From the NCBI RefSeq assembly GCF_022376445.1, contig NW_025955028.1:62001-126000 (forward strand): a stretch of 64,000 nt of DNA, read 5' to 3'. The stretch's first letter is position 1. Every line of letters starts with the position of its first letter. The notes under the pieces are model-generated. The model saw only the letters and a list, made by a program, of their open reading frames with translations, had not been told where the DNA came from and did not search any database. The stretch comes from Fomitopsis serialis (lineage: Eukaryota; Basidiomycota; Agaricomycetes; Polyporales; Fomitopsidaceae). Positions 44,772-57,305 of this stretch are shown here, piece by piece. The translations under genes were made by a program, and so were the position numbers.

Positions 44772-46119
44772 TCATGAAGTGGGAGCGATCGGTCCACAAC
44801 CTGGCCGGAGAGGTATGCACCGACACCGCGACACTGTATCCAGCGCACGCATACAAGAAATTACAGCAGGCTTACCTGTTGCTTCAACTCCTTTGTGGAA
44901 CCTCTTCTTGTGTCGCTTGAGCGCGTCTGGGCGCGACAACCATTTGCCGCATCCATCGCATTGGGTACGACGCCTCCCCAGATGCTTCTCCTCCATGTGC
45001 TTGCCCAGTCGACCCATTTTTACCTTCGTACTGCATTCGCGCAGTAGGCATTCAACCCGACCGTTCTCGCCCTTCGGAGCCCTGTTCAATTGATCGGCGT
45101 GGCACGTCTCGAGGTGTGTTTGAACGTCTTCAGCGGTACCTTCGGGGATGTAACCGGTGCAAGTTGAGCCGCCAACGTTGCATCGGGTCCTACGGACCAT
45201 CGCTTCTAGCGCGGCCCAGGCCTGTTCGGAATCACCCGCCGTTCCAGTGACGCTGTCAGCTCGAGTAGCTCCAGGGAGCCTGTCCACATATCATCACTGG
45301 CAGTCAACAACGAGTCGTAACGAGGCAACCGCCGCAGGTCCACAAACCTGTCTCGCGTGGTAATGCCGTCGGCGATGGCGGGAAGGCTGGTAGACTGTCC
45401 GTGATGATCGCTTTCCGCCTTGACGTTGAAGGGTTCATGATACTCATAAATCGTGCGCTGCTGTGCATTGTTACAAACCCCGAGAGGGATACTCAATTTG
45501 GTGAGCACGTACATTCGTTGAGACCTGTGAGAAGCGAACGCCGCCCGTCGCGCCCGCAATGAGATGGTCTTCAGGTACAGGTGACCCACTGGCCGCATCA
45601 ACGGTCATTCCGCGCCGTTCATGTGGCTGCTGGTCCAGGTTGCCGTGCCCATATGTCGAATCTTAGAGTGGAGGAGTGAACATGCGTTGAAATCGTTCGG
45701 AAAATAAACCGACCTGTAGGAATCGATATGTCTTGGAATGCTTGCCCTTCCGAGTCGTTGACCGCAGCAGAATAAGCACCAGGCCATGGCAAGTATTGGT
45801 GGTAGTTTGGCGTATGGGTCGGACTAGGAAATGAGTGGAGAGCAAGGTGCTCAGGTACTGGTGAGCGCGTGTCGCTGTGGTCGATAGTGGGATAGTAGGA
45901 TTCATGGGAGAAAGGGTGACGGGCGTCACTTAAGAAGCGACCAGGATCTTCAGGTTGGATGCCCTGCATGGGGCTTTGGGCGAGCGCGGATGACAACGGA
46001 ACCTGAGGTACACCATTCCGTTCACTGGCACCAGCAGGTGCAGCGGGTCGTCTTAATGTTCCCCAGTACGGGACCGAGGCAGGACCCCGATTGTGGTCGC
46101 CAATCAGATGCTCATCCAT
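44772..46119 (-). CDS. Zinc-finger family member H, C2H2 type
   Basis: Exons 46119-45714, 45661-45513, 45460-45348, 45279-44876 and 44800-44772 give about 366 residues; the ATG at 46119 is the first convincing start, but an exon further upstream near 46.2-46.3 kb cannot be excluded. The N-terminal half is Pro/Ser/His-rich (LHSFPSPTHTPNYHQYLPWP). Fingers: RCNVGGSTCTGYIPEG with QTHLETCH; ECLLRECSTKVKMG with GKHMEEKH; and QCDGCGKWLSRPDALKRH closing with FH. Finger 3 is C2H2, like copy F. The third intron is 68 nt and uses the second of two nearby AGs; with that choice the whole gene is in frame. Confidence 0.75.
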
Positions 46120-49100
46120 ACCCGCTCCGCACTGGGACACGATGTCAAGGTATTGTACAGTGTGCAGTAAAAAGATACGTACCTAGACGAGAGACCAGTA
46201 CCAGTTGGTGATAGATCTAAGATACCTGTGCGACCCTCAGGTGAAGAACAGGCGTTTTGACGCGTCGACCGCAGAGCATTTAAGTAATCCATCGACCGAG
46301 GTGTTAGAAAGGTTGCTGAGATTATGTTTGCAACTCCGCGGTACACCAGCACATTCCACCATGGTATCCCGACCACCAGCGGTTTCGGTGTGCAAGAAAA
46401 CGAGTCAGATCAGTTCATAACCGTCGCCACCGCATCAATGTGAGAAGGTACAGTATGATCTTACCGGCTGGTGGACAGTCGACCGAGCTTCTCTGTCGCG
46501 AGGCACGCCATTCATCGCCGCAATCTCATCTTCCCCGCCAAGGTGCCTTTCCACCTTGGCCTGGAGACTGACTGTACTTGTTCGAGATTGAACTTGCCAC
46601 AATCTTGCCGTGACCATCGAGTCGGTGGAAAGCTCGCGGGAAGAAGCATGCCAATCAGAGCGGTCCTCGTGAGCTGCAGCTTCAAAGGTAATGCTTCGTG
46701 ATCTGTAGCGAACGCGCGGAGGAAGGGAACGGGAAAGGAGAACGGGTGGAAGAGTTATGTATTGGCCGCGTGCAGACCTGGGGAGGAGCTCCACATAGGC
46801 TTAGTCAGTAAATGTGCGTTATGCAAGTCTGTTAGACGCCTCACCATGTACCGTTCGCGGAACTCCGTTACCCGATGTCCTGCAGTCCTTCCGTGAGTAG
46901 ACATCGTAGACCACATCATCCATCTCCGCCGGCGCACAAGCGACGCCCTCGAGAACATGGGTCAGCCGGGACAGCCACATGAAGTGCCCACGTACTTTCT
47001 GGACTACGATCAAGTGTATTGGAAGCCGTGCTAGCCGTGCTCTCCCACAGGGAAGACGTCAATACGTCAGAGTCCGGCGGGCGCAGTAGAACTGTTACAG
47101 TTGAAGGCAGGGGGAGGGACTCGGAACTCAGGCGACAACTACCACCTCTTGTGAGGTATCCTCGAACTTGAAGGGCGCATTGAGTAGCAATATCTCAAGC
47201 CGCGGGAAAGCGACCCGACATAGAAGTATCAGAGCCACGCCACGCAGAGCGGTCCTCGTAGGCGAGATGAGGGCCAAGATAGACAGAAGCTCGGGCCACA
47301 GGGTGGGGGATCTAGGTGTGTTCCTACGATGCGGTTGTCAGAAGCTCTAAGTACAGCTATGCAAGAGTACGTCACCACTTGCCTACGTTGGCGTTGGAGC
47401 ATCGCTGCCTTTGTGCAACGACCATCCGGAAGGTTCCCGAGGGTCATCGACGCAGTGCGCTACCTGTCAGTACTTATGCATCCTCAAACATGCCTACCGA
47501 GGTTACAATGACCTTTCAGGCATGCTCGTATCGCTGTAACATCCGCATCGGCAGATTGATGAAGCATTCGATTGGGTGGCCGGACTGCCCGGGCGACGCA
47601 GGATAAACTGAAATGTAAGTTGTTCCGCTATAAAGCGTGCTCACCACGCATATCAATGAGCCGTTTGCAACGAACAGGATGTATTCATCCAATACAAACA
47701 CTTAAGGAGTGGTTCAAATTGATGCGACACGAGCAGACTAGAGGTGAATATTTGAATGGTCAGCATTCGTGAGATGTTGAGAAGGACGCATACTGATCAT
47801 GATGCAACATCCGACTTCGCCACAGACACCTGCAGTTCTATCTCCGACGTACAAGGAAATGGCCCGCGCGGCAGTACGTTGGCAAGTGTGGCGTAAACTG
47901 TATTGTATGAAACAGAGAATCACTGCTGTGACTGACCAAGTTGCCCGATTCTGCCAGATGCAATCGAACCTTCGCCTATAGTTCAGCCATATGAAAGCAG
48001 ATGCTCGTTTCTATGAAAGCATCGCTGCGAGATCGGTGGATGTCCACGTTGAAGCTGGCAACCAAGCAGAGAACAACAGGACCCGAGGTCCGCATGAAGG
48101 TATGTGTGACCAAGACCGGCTTGGAAGGAAGGGGTCAAGACACTCAAACTGGACCGTCAGTTAGCCAGCAGCAGATACTGACTCGAACGCACCGAGCAGC
48201 GTCACGAAGGGTGTATCACGATGGACCCACAACGTCACACATGGTGTGCATCTGAAATTGGGAGCAAGTCGCCCGGCGCGGGCCCGGCGCAGTCACCCGA
48301 CGTCGGACGATGTCTCAGATCTCAGTCCGCGACCTCCACTCCGACTCCGACATGGCCAGAGTATACTACCTAAGTACCTTGCTACTCAACGCGGTGACAA
48401 CCGAGGCGATACCCGCTCGCCCTCTCCGCCGTAGGACCGTCCATGAGAACCCGAGCAATCGTCCAACACTGAATAGCTGAACACTGGCATGTTGCCGGTC
48501 GCCTAGGGCACCTTGACCGACAGTCACTGACTACGCTCTCAACCTCGAACTCACACGGTTTCATTTGATTCTACGAGTATAAAGCATTCAGCCGTGGCTG
48601 AATTTGGGAGGACACGTAGGGAGGAAGCGCGAATGATACTGGTGCCCGAGTCGGTCACGGTGGTGAGTCCTTACTTGCATCCAGACGTGGCGTCCATATC
48701 TCTCAACATGTCTCGAATAGTGCGATGTGTATCATACGTAAATTTTACCATGTCTTATAGATTCACTCGACTGTCGTCGTCTCTTCCAATCTACATGTCA
48801 CTCGCGCCTAGCCACGCTTGAGTTGCGCCTGCATTTACGCGCACAGTCGACAACGCTGTCATCCGGGGCGCGTGGACGCAAATTGTCTTAATACTGACAT
48901 GCAAGGGAGCCTTGTTCGGCATTAGTTCGGCATGTCGGAATCCAGCATATATTCCTGCTTTGGACGTCTGAGCAGAGGATACGTAGGATCCGACCATGCG
49001 TGCGGCACCACTATTAACGCGACTGACTGATCGGCGGAGTTGATGCCTTTTCGGTGATACCTACAGGCAAGCGTGCAAGTGCGGTATCATGATCCGCCCC

Positions 49101-49972
49101 GCTGAGGAGGAGGAGGAGGAGGAGGGGGTACCATTTAGTCAGCACGTTCGCGCGCCGTAGGGCTCGCCATGCGTGACAGCGCTCTCTATTTACATGATTG
49201 TGTCGAGCGATCGTGGTGATGCGCCGCGTGGACTACAACCTTGACTAGTGTTCAGATATACTGTAAACCTCCTTAAATGATACTGGCCATCACACCGCCA
49301 GCAGATGACTCTCAAGTCAACAAATCCGCTGCAATTGAGGATTTGCAGTGGCGAGCCGATGGGATAGCGCAAGGGATAGCGTATAGTCAACAATCCGGCT
49401 GAATCTGGGATGCGGCCGTACGTATGTACATCATTCATGGCATGATATATGATACGCAACGTATATATAGGGCTCTGCCCTCGCAGACAATAAAGGGGTT
49501 CAAAATAATTACACCACGTGCGTGCACGAGTCTGGCATGTCTTCCCGGACATAGTAGGGTGAGTACGAAAGGTAGCACGGCATCGTATGATATGCCGCCT
49601 GATAACTGACACTTCATCAATGCATTAATGAAGACCCAGCACTCCGAAAATCAGGATTGGTTGGTGACCATAGCAAGCGACGTAGTCGATGCTGCGGTAG
49701 GCCGTGTTGAGTTCGGGCGAGACGTACTAGACGTAAGAGACTGCTTACTACAGAAGGCGTAGAGCATGACTATTATAGCCTCTCGACTACTGGCACGTCG
49801 CGTTCTTGATGCTGCGGGAAGCCCTCCCTGTCAATGCGTCAGTAAATGGATCACGCAACGACAGTAGACATTGAAGGTAACAGCGGGATTCAGAGACGTT
49901 CGACGAGTTCATGCTCTGGTGCAAAGGACTACGGTGTCCTGGTGTTGCAATTGTATCTCATCGACAAGAGAC
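46120..49972. other. Long gap, fragments only
   Basis: About 3.9 kb. A plus-strand frame at 47799-47981 (MMQHPTSPQTPAVLSPTYKE to MQSNLRL, about 60 codons) is protein-like but isolated. A stretch at about 48222-48440 has a frame starting MDPQRHTWCASEIGSK and, later, the words IPARPLRRRT; a related stretch occurs near 55.5-55.8 kb. A run of GAGGAG triplets lies at about 49105-49125. No complete gene. Confidence 0.4.
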
Positions 49973-51752
49973 TCATACGGGAAATCGGTGTGCACGGAAA
50001 GACTCACTCTCAAGAGCAATGCACGCCTTTCCATACGCCGCCGAATCAGTAGGGATGAGTTTGCAGCTAGTTGCGTGATGCCGGATGAGAGAATCTTTGG
50101 AGACGAAGTCGCCGCGCAGTAGTCGCAGTCGACTGCAAAGAGCCTGAGATGCACCTTCATTATATGCTTCACCAAACCGTCGTTGTCGACCAGTATAAAA
50201 CTCGAGCACCGGATCCCGAGCCGTCAGACCAAGGGCACTGGTCTTTGCTTTGTGGAACATTCGGCAGCGACATGGTTTTGAGGCAGCTTTTCAGATGCTG
50301 GCGCCATTTCCTACAGCTCTTGCCACAGTTGCCACAGTCATTATACGAGCATGAGGGGGAAACGCGACATCGACGTCCGATATTGGTCTTCTTGGCGGAG
50401 GTTACAGTGCCATGACCTGCGCTTTGAAGTCTGGCCATAGTATTATGAGAAGAGAGGGAGCGGAGGCATGGGATGTTCTCACCTTGCCCCTCCGCTCTCA
50501 GCGCAGCCAGGGCCATTGGCGACATGAACCAGGTTTTCGGCTGGGCGAGAGTCTACGGAAATTTCGCGGGACGGTTCGATTTCGAATGAAGGCGCAAGCG
50601 GTTTTGGGGCCGACGGAGGATAGTATGCGTTGTGTACGGCAGCAGGGAAGGTTGTCGACGGTGCCCAGGGGCGCGTACCATGCGTGGTGTTCGTGTCCGG
50701 CAACGGAATAGGTTGAACAGTGCTACTGCAGTCCACGTGAGGGGGAGGAGTAAGAGACGACGGCCCAGCCACGGTCGCATCGAGGTTCGCGACGAAGCCG
50801 CCGGTGCTAACTTCGAAATCGACCGCAGGCAGAGTTCCGTAGACGGAAGAAGGCAACGCCATCGCGTGGGCGAATGCGTTCGCTGGGGGCAACCCACCGG
50901 ACCCATGCGAGCTGAGCCAGTTATTCGCGGGCATGGGGGGTCCAACTCTGATGCCGTTAATGGTCTGTAGATTCGCGTAGACCTGTCGCGGATGTTGAGG
51001 CCGCCATGGGATCGAGCCACCCACACGCTCGGCTGTGCCATGCCCATGGGTGTCGGTGGCCGTATCATTCTGGCCATCACCGAAGTTATTAGAGTTTGCA
51101 GAGTACACTGGGACGTGGACGCTGTCACTCTGTAGAGCCTATTTATAATACTGGTATCGAATCGCTGACGTATCTGCTCACCTGATGATGGCGATTGTTG
51201 TGAGCTGTATCATTTTCCGTACACGACAAGGTCTCGTAAGGACGGGCGAAATAGTGAAGAGGTGTGGTTGGTGCGAGCTGCGGGATTAAACAGCATGTAA
51301 ATGTCGTTGTACGATTTGTGCCGCTAATGATAATACTGACAACGAAAGACAGTTCAGAGTCATAATCCTCTGTGACAGGGTTCGACGTGTACGACGCAGG
51401 CCGGTGGTCCTTGAATTGCGTGGGGGCTGCAGTATTTCCGCGAACTGTCGACGGAGCGGTGGAAGATGGGAGCTGAGGAGTGAAGGGCGGGTCTTCAGAG
51501 TGTCCATGGTGCTGGAGAACACTGTTGTTGTTGCGCTGACGGACATTATTAGCTCAGACACCGAACGCCGGATCCGTGACAAAAGCACGTCATTACCTTA
51601 TGCATACTCGAGTTTTGGCCGATATGAGCATGAGCGGCGTACTCAGTACCTGAGCGGTCCCGACCGGCAGTTGTGGTCCTTCGCCGTAGAGGCTGGCTTG
51701 GTGGGTTGTCGGCGTAGATTTGACGTGTATCGTTGCCAGGAGGGCGGCGCAT
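49973..51752 (-). pseudogene. Zinc-finger family member I, two frame breaks in the fingers
   Basis: The 5' part is intact: exons 51752-51597, 51535-51341, 51277-51182 and 51129-50483 join in frame, and exon 5 starts at about 50421. The protein starts MRRPPGNDTRQIYADNPPSQ and is Ser/Pro/Thr/Asn-rich. Finger 1 (CRVSPSCSYNDCGNCGKSC with RQHLKSC) is followed by CPWSDGSGSGARVLYW. The remainder of finger 2 (LVKHIMKVH) is in another frame, and the end of finger 3 (GDFVSKDSLIRHHATSC) in a third. The switches lie near 50200 and 50116, each equal to one missing base, with no room for introns. Two separate breaks inside the binding domain argue for decay of this copy more strongly than for chance sequencing errors. 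Confidence 0.7.
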
Positions 51753-54700
51753 GTTGTGAAAAAGATCGTGGAGGTCCTCAAGTCGACAAGGTTGTTCGCG
51801 ATGGGTCGATGGAGGCGACGCAGTAAGCGAAAGGAGGTTAAGGAACGATGAAGAGCCGTCGACGTGGTAGCACTTGAGGTAGAGCTGAGTTGCTCCAGTT
51901 GCTTTATACTGTAGCGGGGCTGGTGAGATAAAGAAACTGAAGGCGACAACTAGAAGGGCATGCCCGCCATGCGTTTGCTGAGCGCGTTGTTCGTTCCACC
52001 TGGGCCTAAATCCCACCCACACAGGCTTGAGAATGGGTAGACGAGTGGACTTGTGGAGATGACGAAGGCCCGCCGCGGCGAGGTCCAGGCATGGTCCTCT
52101 TCAAGGTTAGGATCGGGGACGCCCGCGAGATCGCAGAGATGAATACGATGGCGCGGATATTGGGCACTTGTCCATAATGAACAAGTAACCGGCTGCAATA
52201 TCAGTTATGATTTACTCACAAGGTATATCTTGTTGCATCCTCGCCGATGTGCCCTCCAATACCTTCTCCTTCTGTGGTGTTGAGAGAACCATGCGGCGCC
52301 AGCATGCGAGGAGTGTAGCTGTAGTGAGGGATGGAGACGGACCGCACACCCGGGTCAACTGGATGAACGAAAACCGATGTGGAGGGGGGAAGGCCTGCTC
52401 GACAGGTCTTTCAGCGGTTGCGTATTAAATACCGTGGTCCCCCCTGTCATTCTGTGTGAGCGGGGCGCGCATAGAAGCCGACTCTACCTTCCCGGCCACT
52501 ATCATCATAACCCAGGACACCCGCTGGGTCTTTCATAATCGCAACTGTGGTGACTGTCATTTTCCCCCTGCCCACTGTTCACCACGGAGACGGCGTAGCA
52601 GCGACGCTCGTCCGGTAAGTGAGCACCTACGGATAGCTGAGTCGCTCATATCGACTCAGCAGCGCCAGGCTCGAACGCCCAATGCTGTGCGAGTCTCCCA
52701 CAGGGAACCTGTCATAGTGAACCAGGACGACCACACGGACGTGAGCCTAACCATTGCCTGGGATGCTAGGGCGAGATAAGGACGTGATGTGCTCGCAGAA
52801 GATTCCTCTTGTCGCGTCACTGGTGGGTCGCATAGCTCCCATTTAACATGGGAGCTACACTACATGACAGCTGCCGGGAAGCCACCCAGAGGAACGTCTG
52901 GTATACTGCAGAAAAAATACAGGAGCCCACCGTAGATGCAACGCGCGAGGTCCGCGTCCGAGAGAGCATCGAGGCACCTCAGGCCCGGGGGAATCCGGTC
53001 CGCCAGAATATTCCCAATGCAAGTATACGACGTACCTGCTCATGTGTCGACGAAGGGTTTGTCCACCTGGGCAGGCTTTTAAAATGGGATGAAATAGAGC
53101 TGAGTAGTCCCCGTGGACGTAAGACGTTATTCACTTAGCGGAACGCTGCCAGACCAGTCTTGATAGCCGGGATACGGCGCAACGAGAACAAAACACATAG
53201 TGATGTTTTTGACAGATTGCGGGGAGCCTGAAACTCGGCTGTGCCGCGACGAGGCTGATAGGTGGTGCGTCAGCCAATTGCTAGCCATCTCGGTAATAGG
53301 AAATTACGGGAGCGCTCCTGCGGCTGACACCTCCAGGAGCACACAACCACCCACGACCGACCATGCGGCCACTGATCTTGAGATGGTATGTGACTTACCT
53401 CGACCCGGATCAATGTGATATCGAAAAGGAGACCGCCTGTGTAGCGTTAACACGAGGTCGCTGTACTCGGACAAATGAACGTGGTTTCCGTGACCTGTGT
53501 TGCACGGGGCCGTACAGGTCATTATAGTCTTTTTCTGTACGCGAAAGAAAAAGCCAGGCCAGACGGAAAGAGCTAAGATCACGACAGAACATGGGTCAGT
53601 GCAGTCGAAAGCGAAACTTGCAAGCTGTCAGGCTACTCACAGAGAAACAAGGGCGGAGGACCAGCACCTCGGACCAAGTTAACAACAGCATCGCCACCGG
53701 GCACCCGCGAACTCACGCCAGTTGAAGATGATGACAATGTACGACCTTGTCGTAGTACTTGGGTCTATAAGACGTGGATTGCGACGTGCGTAGGACCTAG
53801 GTGAGCACCGTGAGCCTGAGGCCTGGCCTGGAGGCGGCTACTGATGACTTGCTGCCGGCCGGCGTGGCGCCTCTCTTAGCACTTCTAGCTTCCTGGCACC
53901 TCTCGGACGCCTCCCACTCCTCACGGCCATGACACTGCATGCACTTCTATACTAGCGACGACTCAACTGTGCTCGCGTGGAGAGGCCTCGTCCATACTAT
54001 CTCCACCAGTATGCCGCCGAAAATCATTGTCAGCGCTCTGAGGCGACGCACGCACACACCTCGACTACTCATGGTCGCGAAATCATTGAAGCAGGCATAC
54101 GGCTCAAATGTCGGGATACGTGGAGCTGGAGATCATCAGGGGAGGGAGCGACGACTCGGCAAAACTTGTTTGGCCCTCTTTGGCTGGCCCCGACGCACCA
54201 CTACGCACCACCGTTGTCTCCGCAGAGGAGAGCCCATGACAATCTCTTCTCAACCTCGGCCACGAAACTCATGTCAACCAGTCCCCCTCCTTGGACCTCC
54301 TCCACTCCTCCTCGGCCACGAAACTCACGACACCAGGTGCTGTGGTCGTTCTGCCGATGTGTGCAAAGCGACAGCCATAATGACTGGAAAACGAGAGTGG
54401 AGGCGAACGTCTGCTGGGATTATGCTGTCGACTGTCAGTGAGGTCCAGACATTCTATACACCCTTCATACTTCAAAGCTTCAAACTCAAGCTTCACACCC
54501 TGTGTGACGTGGTCGCTTGGACGCGACGCAGCTATCTGATACGTTGTGCTTCCCAACCGCTCCACTTCTATCTGGCGTCAGTCGGAATGTCGCTCCCCTC
54601 TTGCCACACTTGAGCTCGACTGCAAGTTATACTTCCGTTCGTCATGTCATTATGACCACGCATCCTTTCCTGATGTCGATCTCCTTATCTGCTGAACCTT

Positions 54701-57305
54701 CTTCAGCTTATTCTACAAGGTCGGTCGCCTTGTACTGAGCGGGCTATACAACATCCTCGGGATCGAGCCAGCCGATGGGCCTGATCTTACAATTCCGACG
54801 GTTCACGATGAGAAATGCCTGCTTTGCATCACGGCTGACCGATACAATACAGCTGGTCATGTACTACGAGACTATACTCTTGTAGCTCAACGGCAATTCC
54901 ATCTTCATAATGTAGCTATGATGGACATATTCTTGCGTTACACGTCAAAGAATCTAGGGACCAGCGTTAGTAAGCCGTGCCTCTCCCGAATTTAGTCTCT
55001 TCCACTACTAAAATCCATTAGGTTTCCGAGGACGTTGGTATAGATCTGGTTGAAGGCCCGGGATGAATAGAACTCAAACGAGGTTAATCGCGGAAGATGA
55101 TCCAATGGGATCGCACTGATACACATGCAAGTCATATATCAAGCAACGCAAACCATCGACCACATTCTATGCCGCTTCGGATACGGGGGCATGTCGGGCT
55201 CCAGTGGCGTTTCAGTTGTATGTCTGCTCGTCACTGAGATCGCTGTCACATAATATTGATGGTCACATAACTTCTAGGCCACGCAGTGCGACGGCCCGGG
55301 TCAATACCTGACCTCACGTCCCCCGCCTCGCACTCGGTGTCCCTCTATCGTCCTCTTCTTGACCACCGCCCTCATTTTGAATGACAGATTGTCGTGTGGC
55401 AGCAGTGCGTCTTGCGGGTGGACGGCCACCATCTACTGCCAGATGCAACGGAACTTTGACAGAGCGCCGGCGTTGACAACGCGCCTTCAACCAACTGGTG
55501 GACCCATCGAAACGCCGGGGCTGTGAGTTTCATTCACAGCAATGAGAACAATTGGAAGGAGAGACGTTGGCGCCTCTCCAAGTTCGATCCTTATCCCAAC
55601 CTTATCTGTGCCGCCTTGCTGGCGGCTGGCCGCTCTCATTGCGCTAAGCTCACATACAGCTGTATCATCTATGTTACGTTCTCTAGATCAGCTGCTTGCC
55701 TAGCAGATTCGATCGACGGCAACTCGTGGTGTAAAGGCCTTGCTCGCGAACATTCAGACAACCACTGACAATGCCCACTCGCCCTCTTCGCCGCAGGTCC
55801 CGTTCACTAAAATATGAAAAGCCATTCAACGACAGTCGAGCACTGCCATGTCGCGGGGTTGTTCAGCGTACCTTAGCCTTGCCTTAGCCATCTTGACACG
55901 CTCACTGAGTTCTCAGACTGACACGACGTTGGCTTCTACCAGTCTTCAAGCATTTGGTAGCTGTCATCAGGAGGACATATATCACTAGGCAGGGTAGTAG
56001 GGGACGCAAATGACAATCTGGTGCCGGTGGTGAGTAGCACTTGTATTGAGACTAACACTACAACCTCCGTAGGCTTGAAGAGAAGCTGTTCAAAAACGTC
56101 AATAGATCGTTCATACCATTGGCGTCGTGTACCACAGTACGCTCAAGGGCTCCCTGGACCACTAAATACTATCCAATCAGAGTACACACAGTGACCGTAC
56201 TTATTGGCAGTTGCATGAGTTATCCACGTCAGGAGGTTGAAACGAACCACTGTCCCTTTCCTCGACTGCAGGCAATGCCCAGCACGTATGTCAGATCAGA
56301 CTATTCGCCGTGTTGAATGACGCACTGACGCATTTAGCCCTAGGGCCTTCCCCCTTCGCACACAGAGCCCAGCGTAATCTAGCCTCACGAATGTTTGCTC
56401 AATTACATGAATCTCCGCGTTCTCGACGAGTATACTGGTATGCGGGCGGCTATCAGTCCTAGTTGTGACGATCACTGACATACTGGATGTTCGTCGCGCT
56501 CAAAATTGTCAGATGTACGTTCTGTATGCGTCTTCTCATTAATACAGGATGTTTACTGACGTACTTGCCATTCCAGCATAGGGTGGCGACACTCACTGAA
56601 AGATTGGTTTTACGCACCATCTATCTATATCTTCAGTGTTAACCGCCTTCACTTTCCGTGTCAAGATGATTAGATGCTCATGCCCGCTTATTGAACAGGC
56701 ATCCTGGCCCATATTTGAAACCGTCGTACGGTCTACTCAACAAACTGCAAACTGCACATGTTGTGTCGCCAGCACGTCTCTGACTCCTCGGTGGTCCGGG
56801 TCACTCCCCCTCGTATGATCACTTCCGTCTTGCTTTTTGAATTTCTCCCCTTCTCAACGAGCCCAAGCGGAAAGCCTACGGGATCCCACATAAGTGCATT
56901 CTTGCGGTGGTATGCCCACTGCTTGTGACCTGCTTATCGTGCGTTTCTCCGACTCTCCCTTTCAAACGGTGTTGTCTATGAACCTCATCGATCCGTCTTC
57001 TGCGAGCGCCGGCGTCCATGGGACCCAGGTGTGTCACATTCGTCAAGACCGCGACCATGATGAATGTCGGGAAGGTGACATATGACCCAAGGTAATCTAG
57101 GGTAAAATCCGAGTATTACCCGACCACGAGCGATACTTAACGCCTGCGGTGTTAGTCGAGGCGGCGAGGCACCGTGAACAGTGCCTCAACTCCAAGCTGG
57201 TAGTACAGCCTCGAAGTTCACTGTAAAGATGACCAAGACATACAACTCTCTCACTCGTACGCATGAATATCGCTACGACGAGAGTGTGGCACACTGACTC
57301 TTGTC
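51753..57305. other. Longest gap, 5.5 kb without a recognised gene
   Basis: No family motif in any frame. The 224-codon plus-strand frame at 53939-54613 has no recognisable domain and overlaps a second long frame. A 10-bp inverted repeat is at 52833-52857. A stretch around 55498-55860 resembles one at 48.2-48.5 kb in scattered words (TGGACCCA, CCCACTCGCCCTCTTCGCCG, GAGCACTGCCATG). The region may be decayed former gene or repeat sequence. Confidence 0.45.
52833..52857. repeat. 10-bp inverted repeat (hairpin)
   Basis: TAGCTCCCAT at 52833-52842, loop TTAAC, then the exact reverse complement ATGGGAGCTA at 52848-52857. No gene context. Confidence 0.7.

Noticed and set aside
53939..54613. 224-codon plus-strand frame in the 52-57 kb gap
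   Set aside because: No domain, overlapping alternative long frame, and an internal near-direct repeat (CTCGGCCACGAAACTCA twice) that suggests non-coding duplication.
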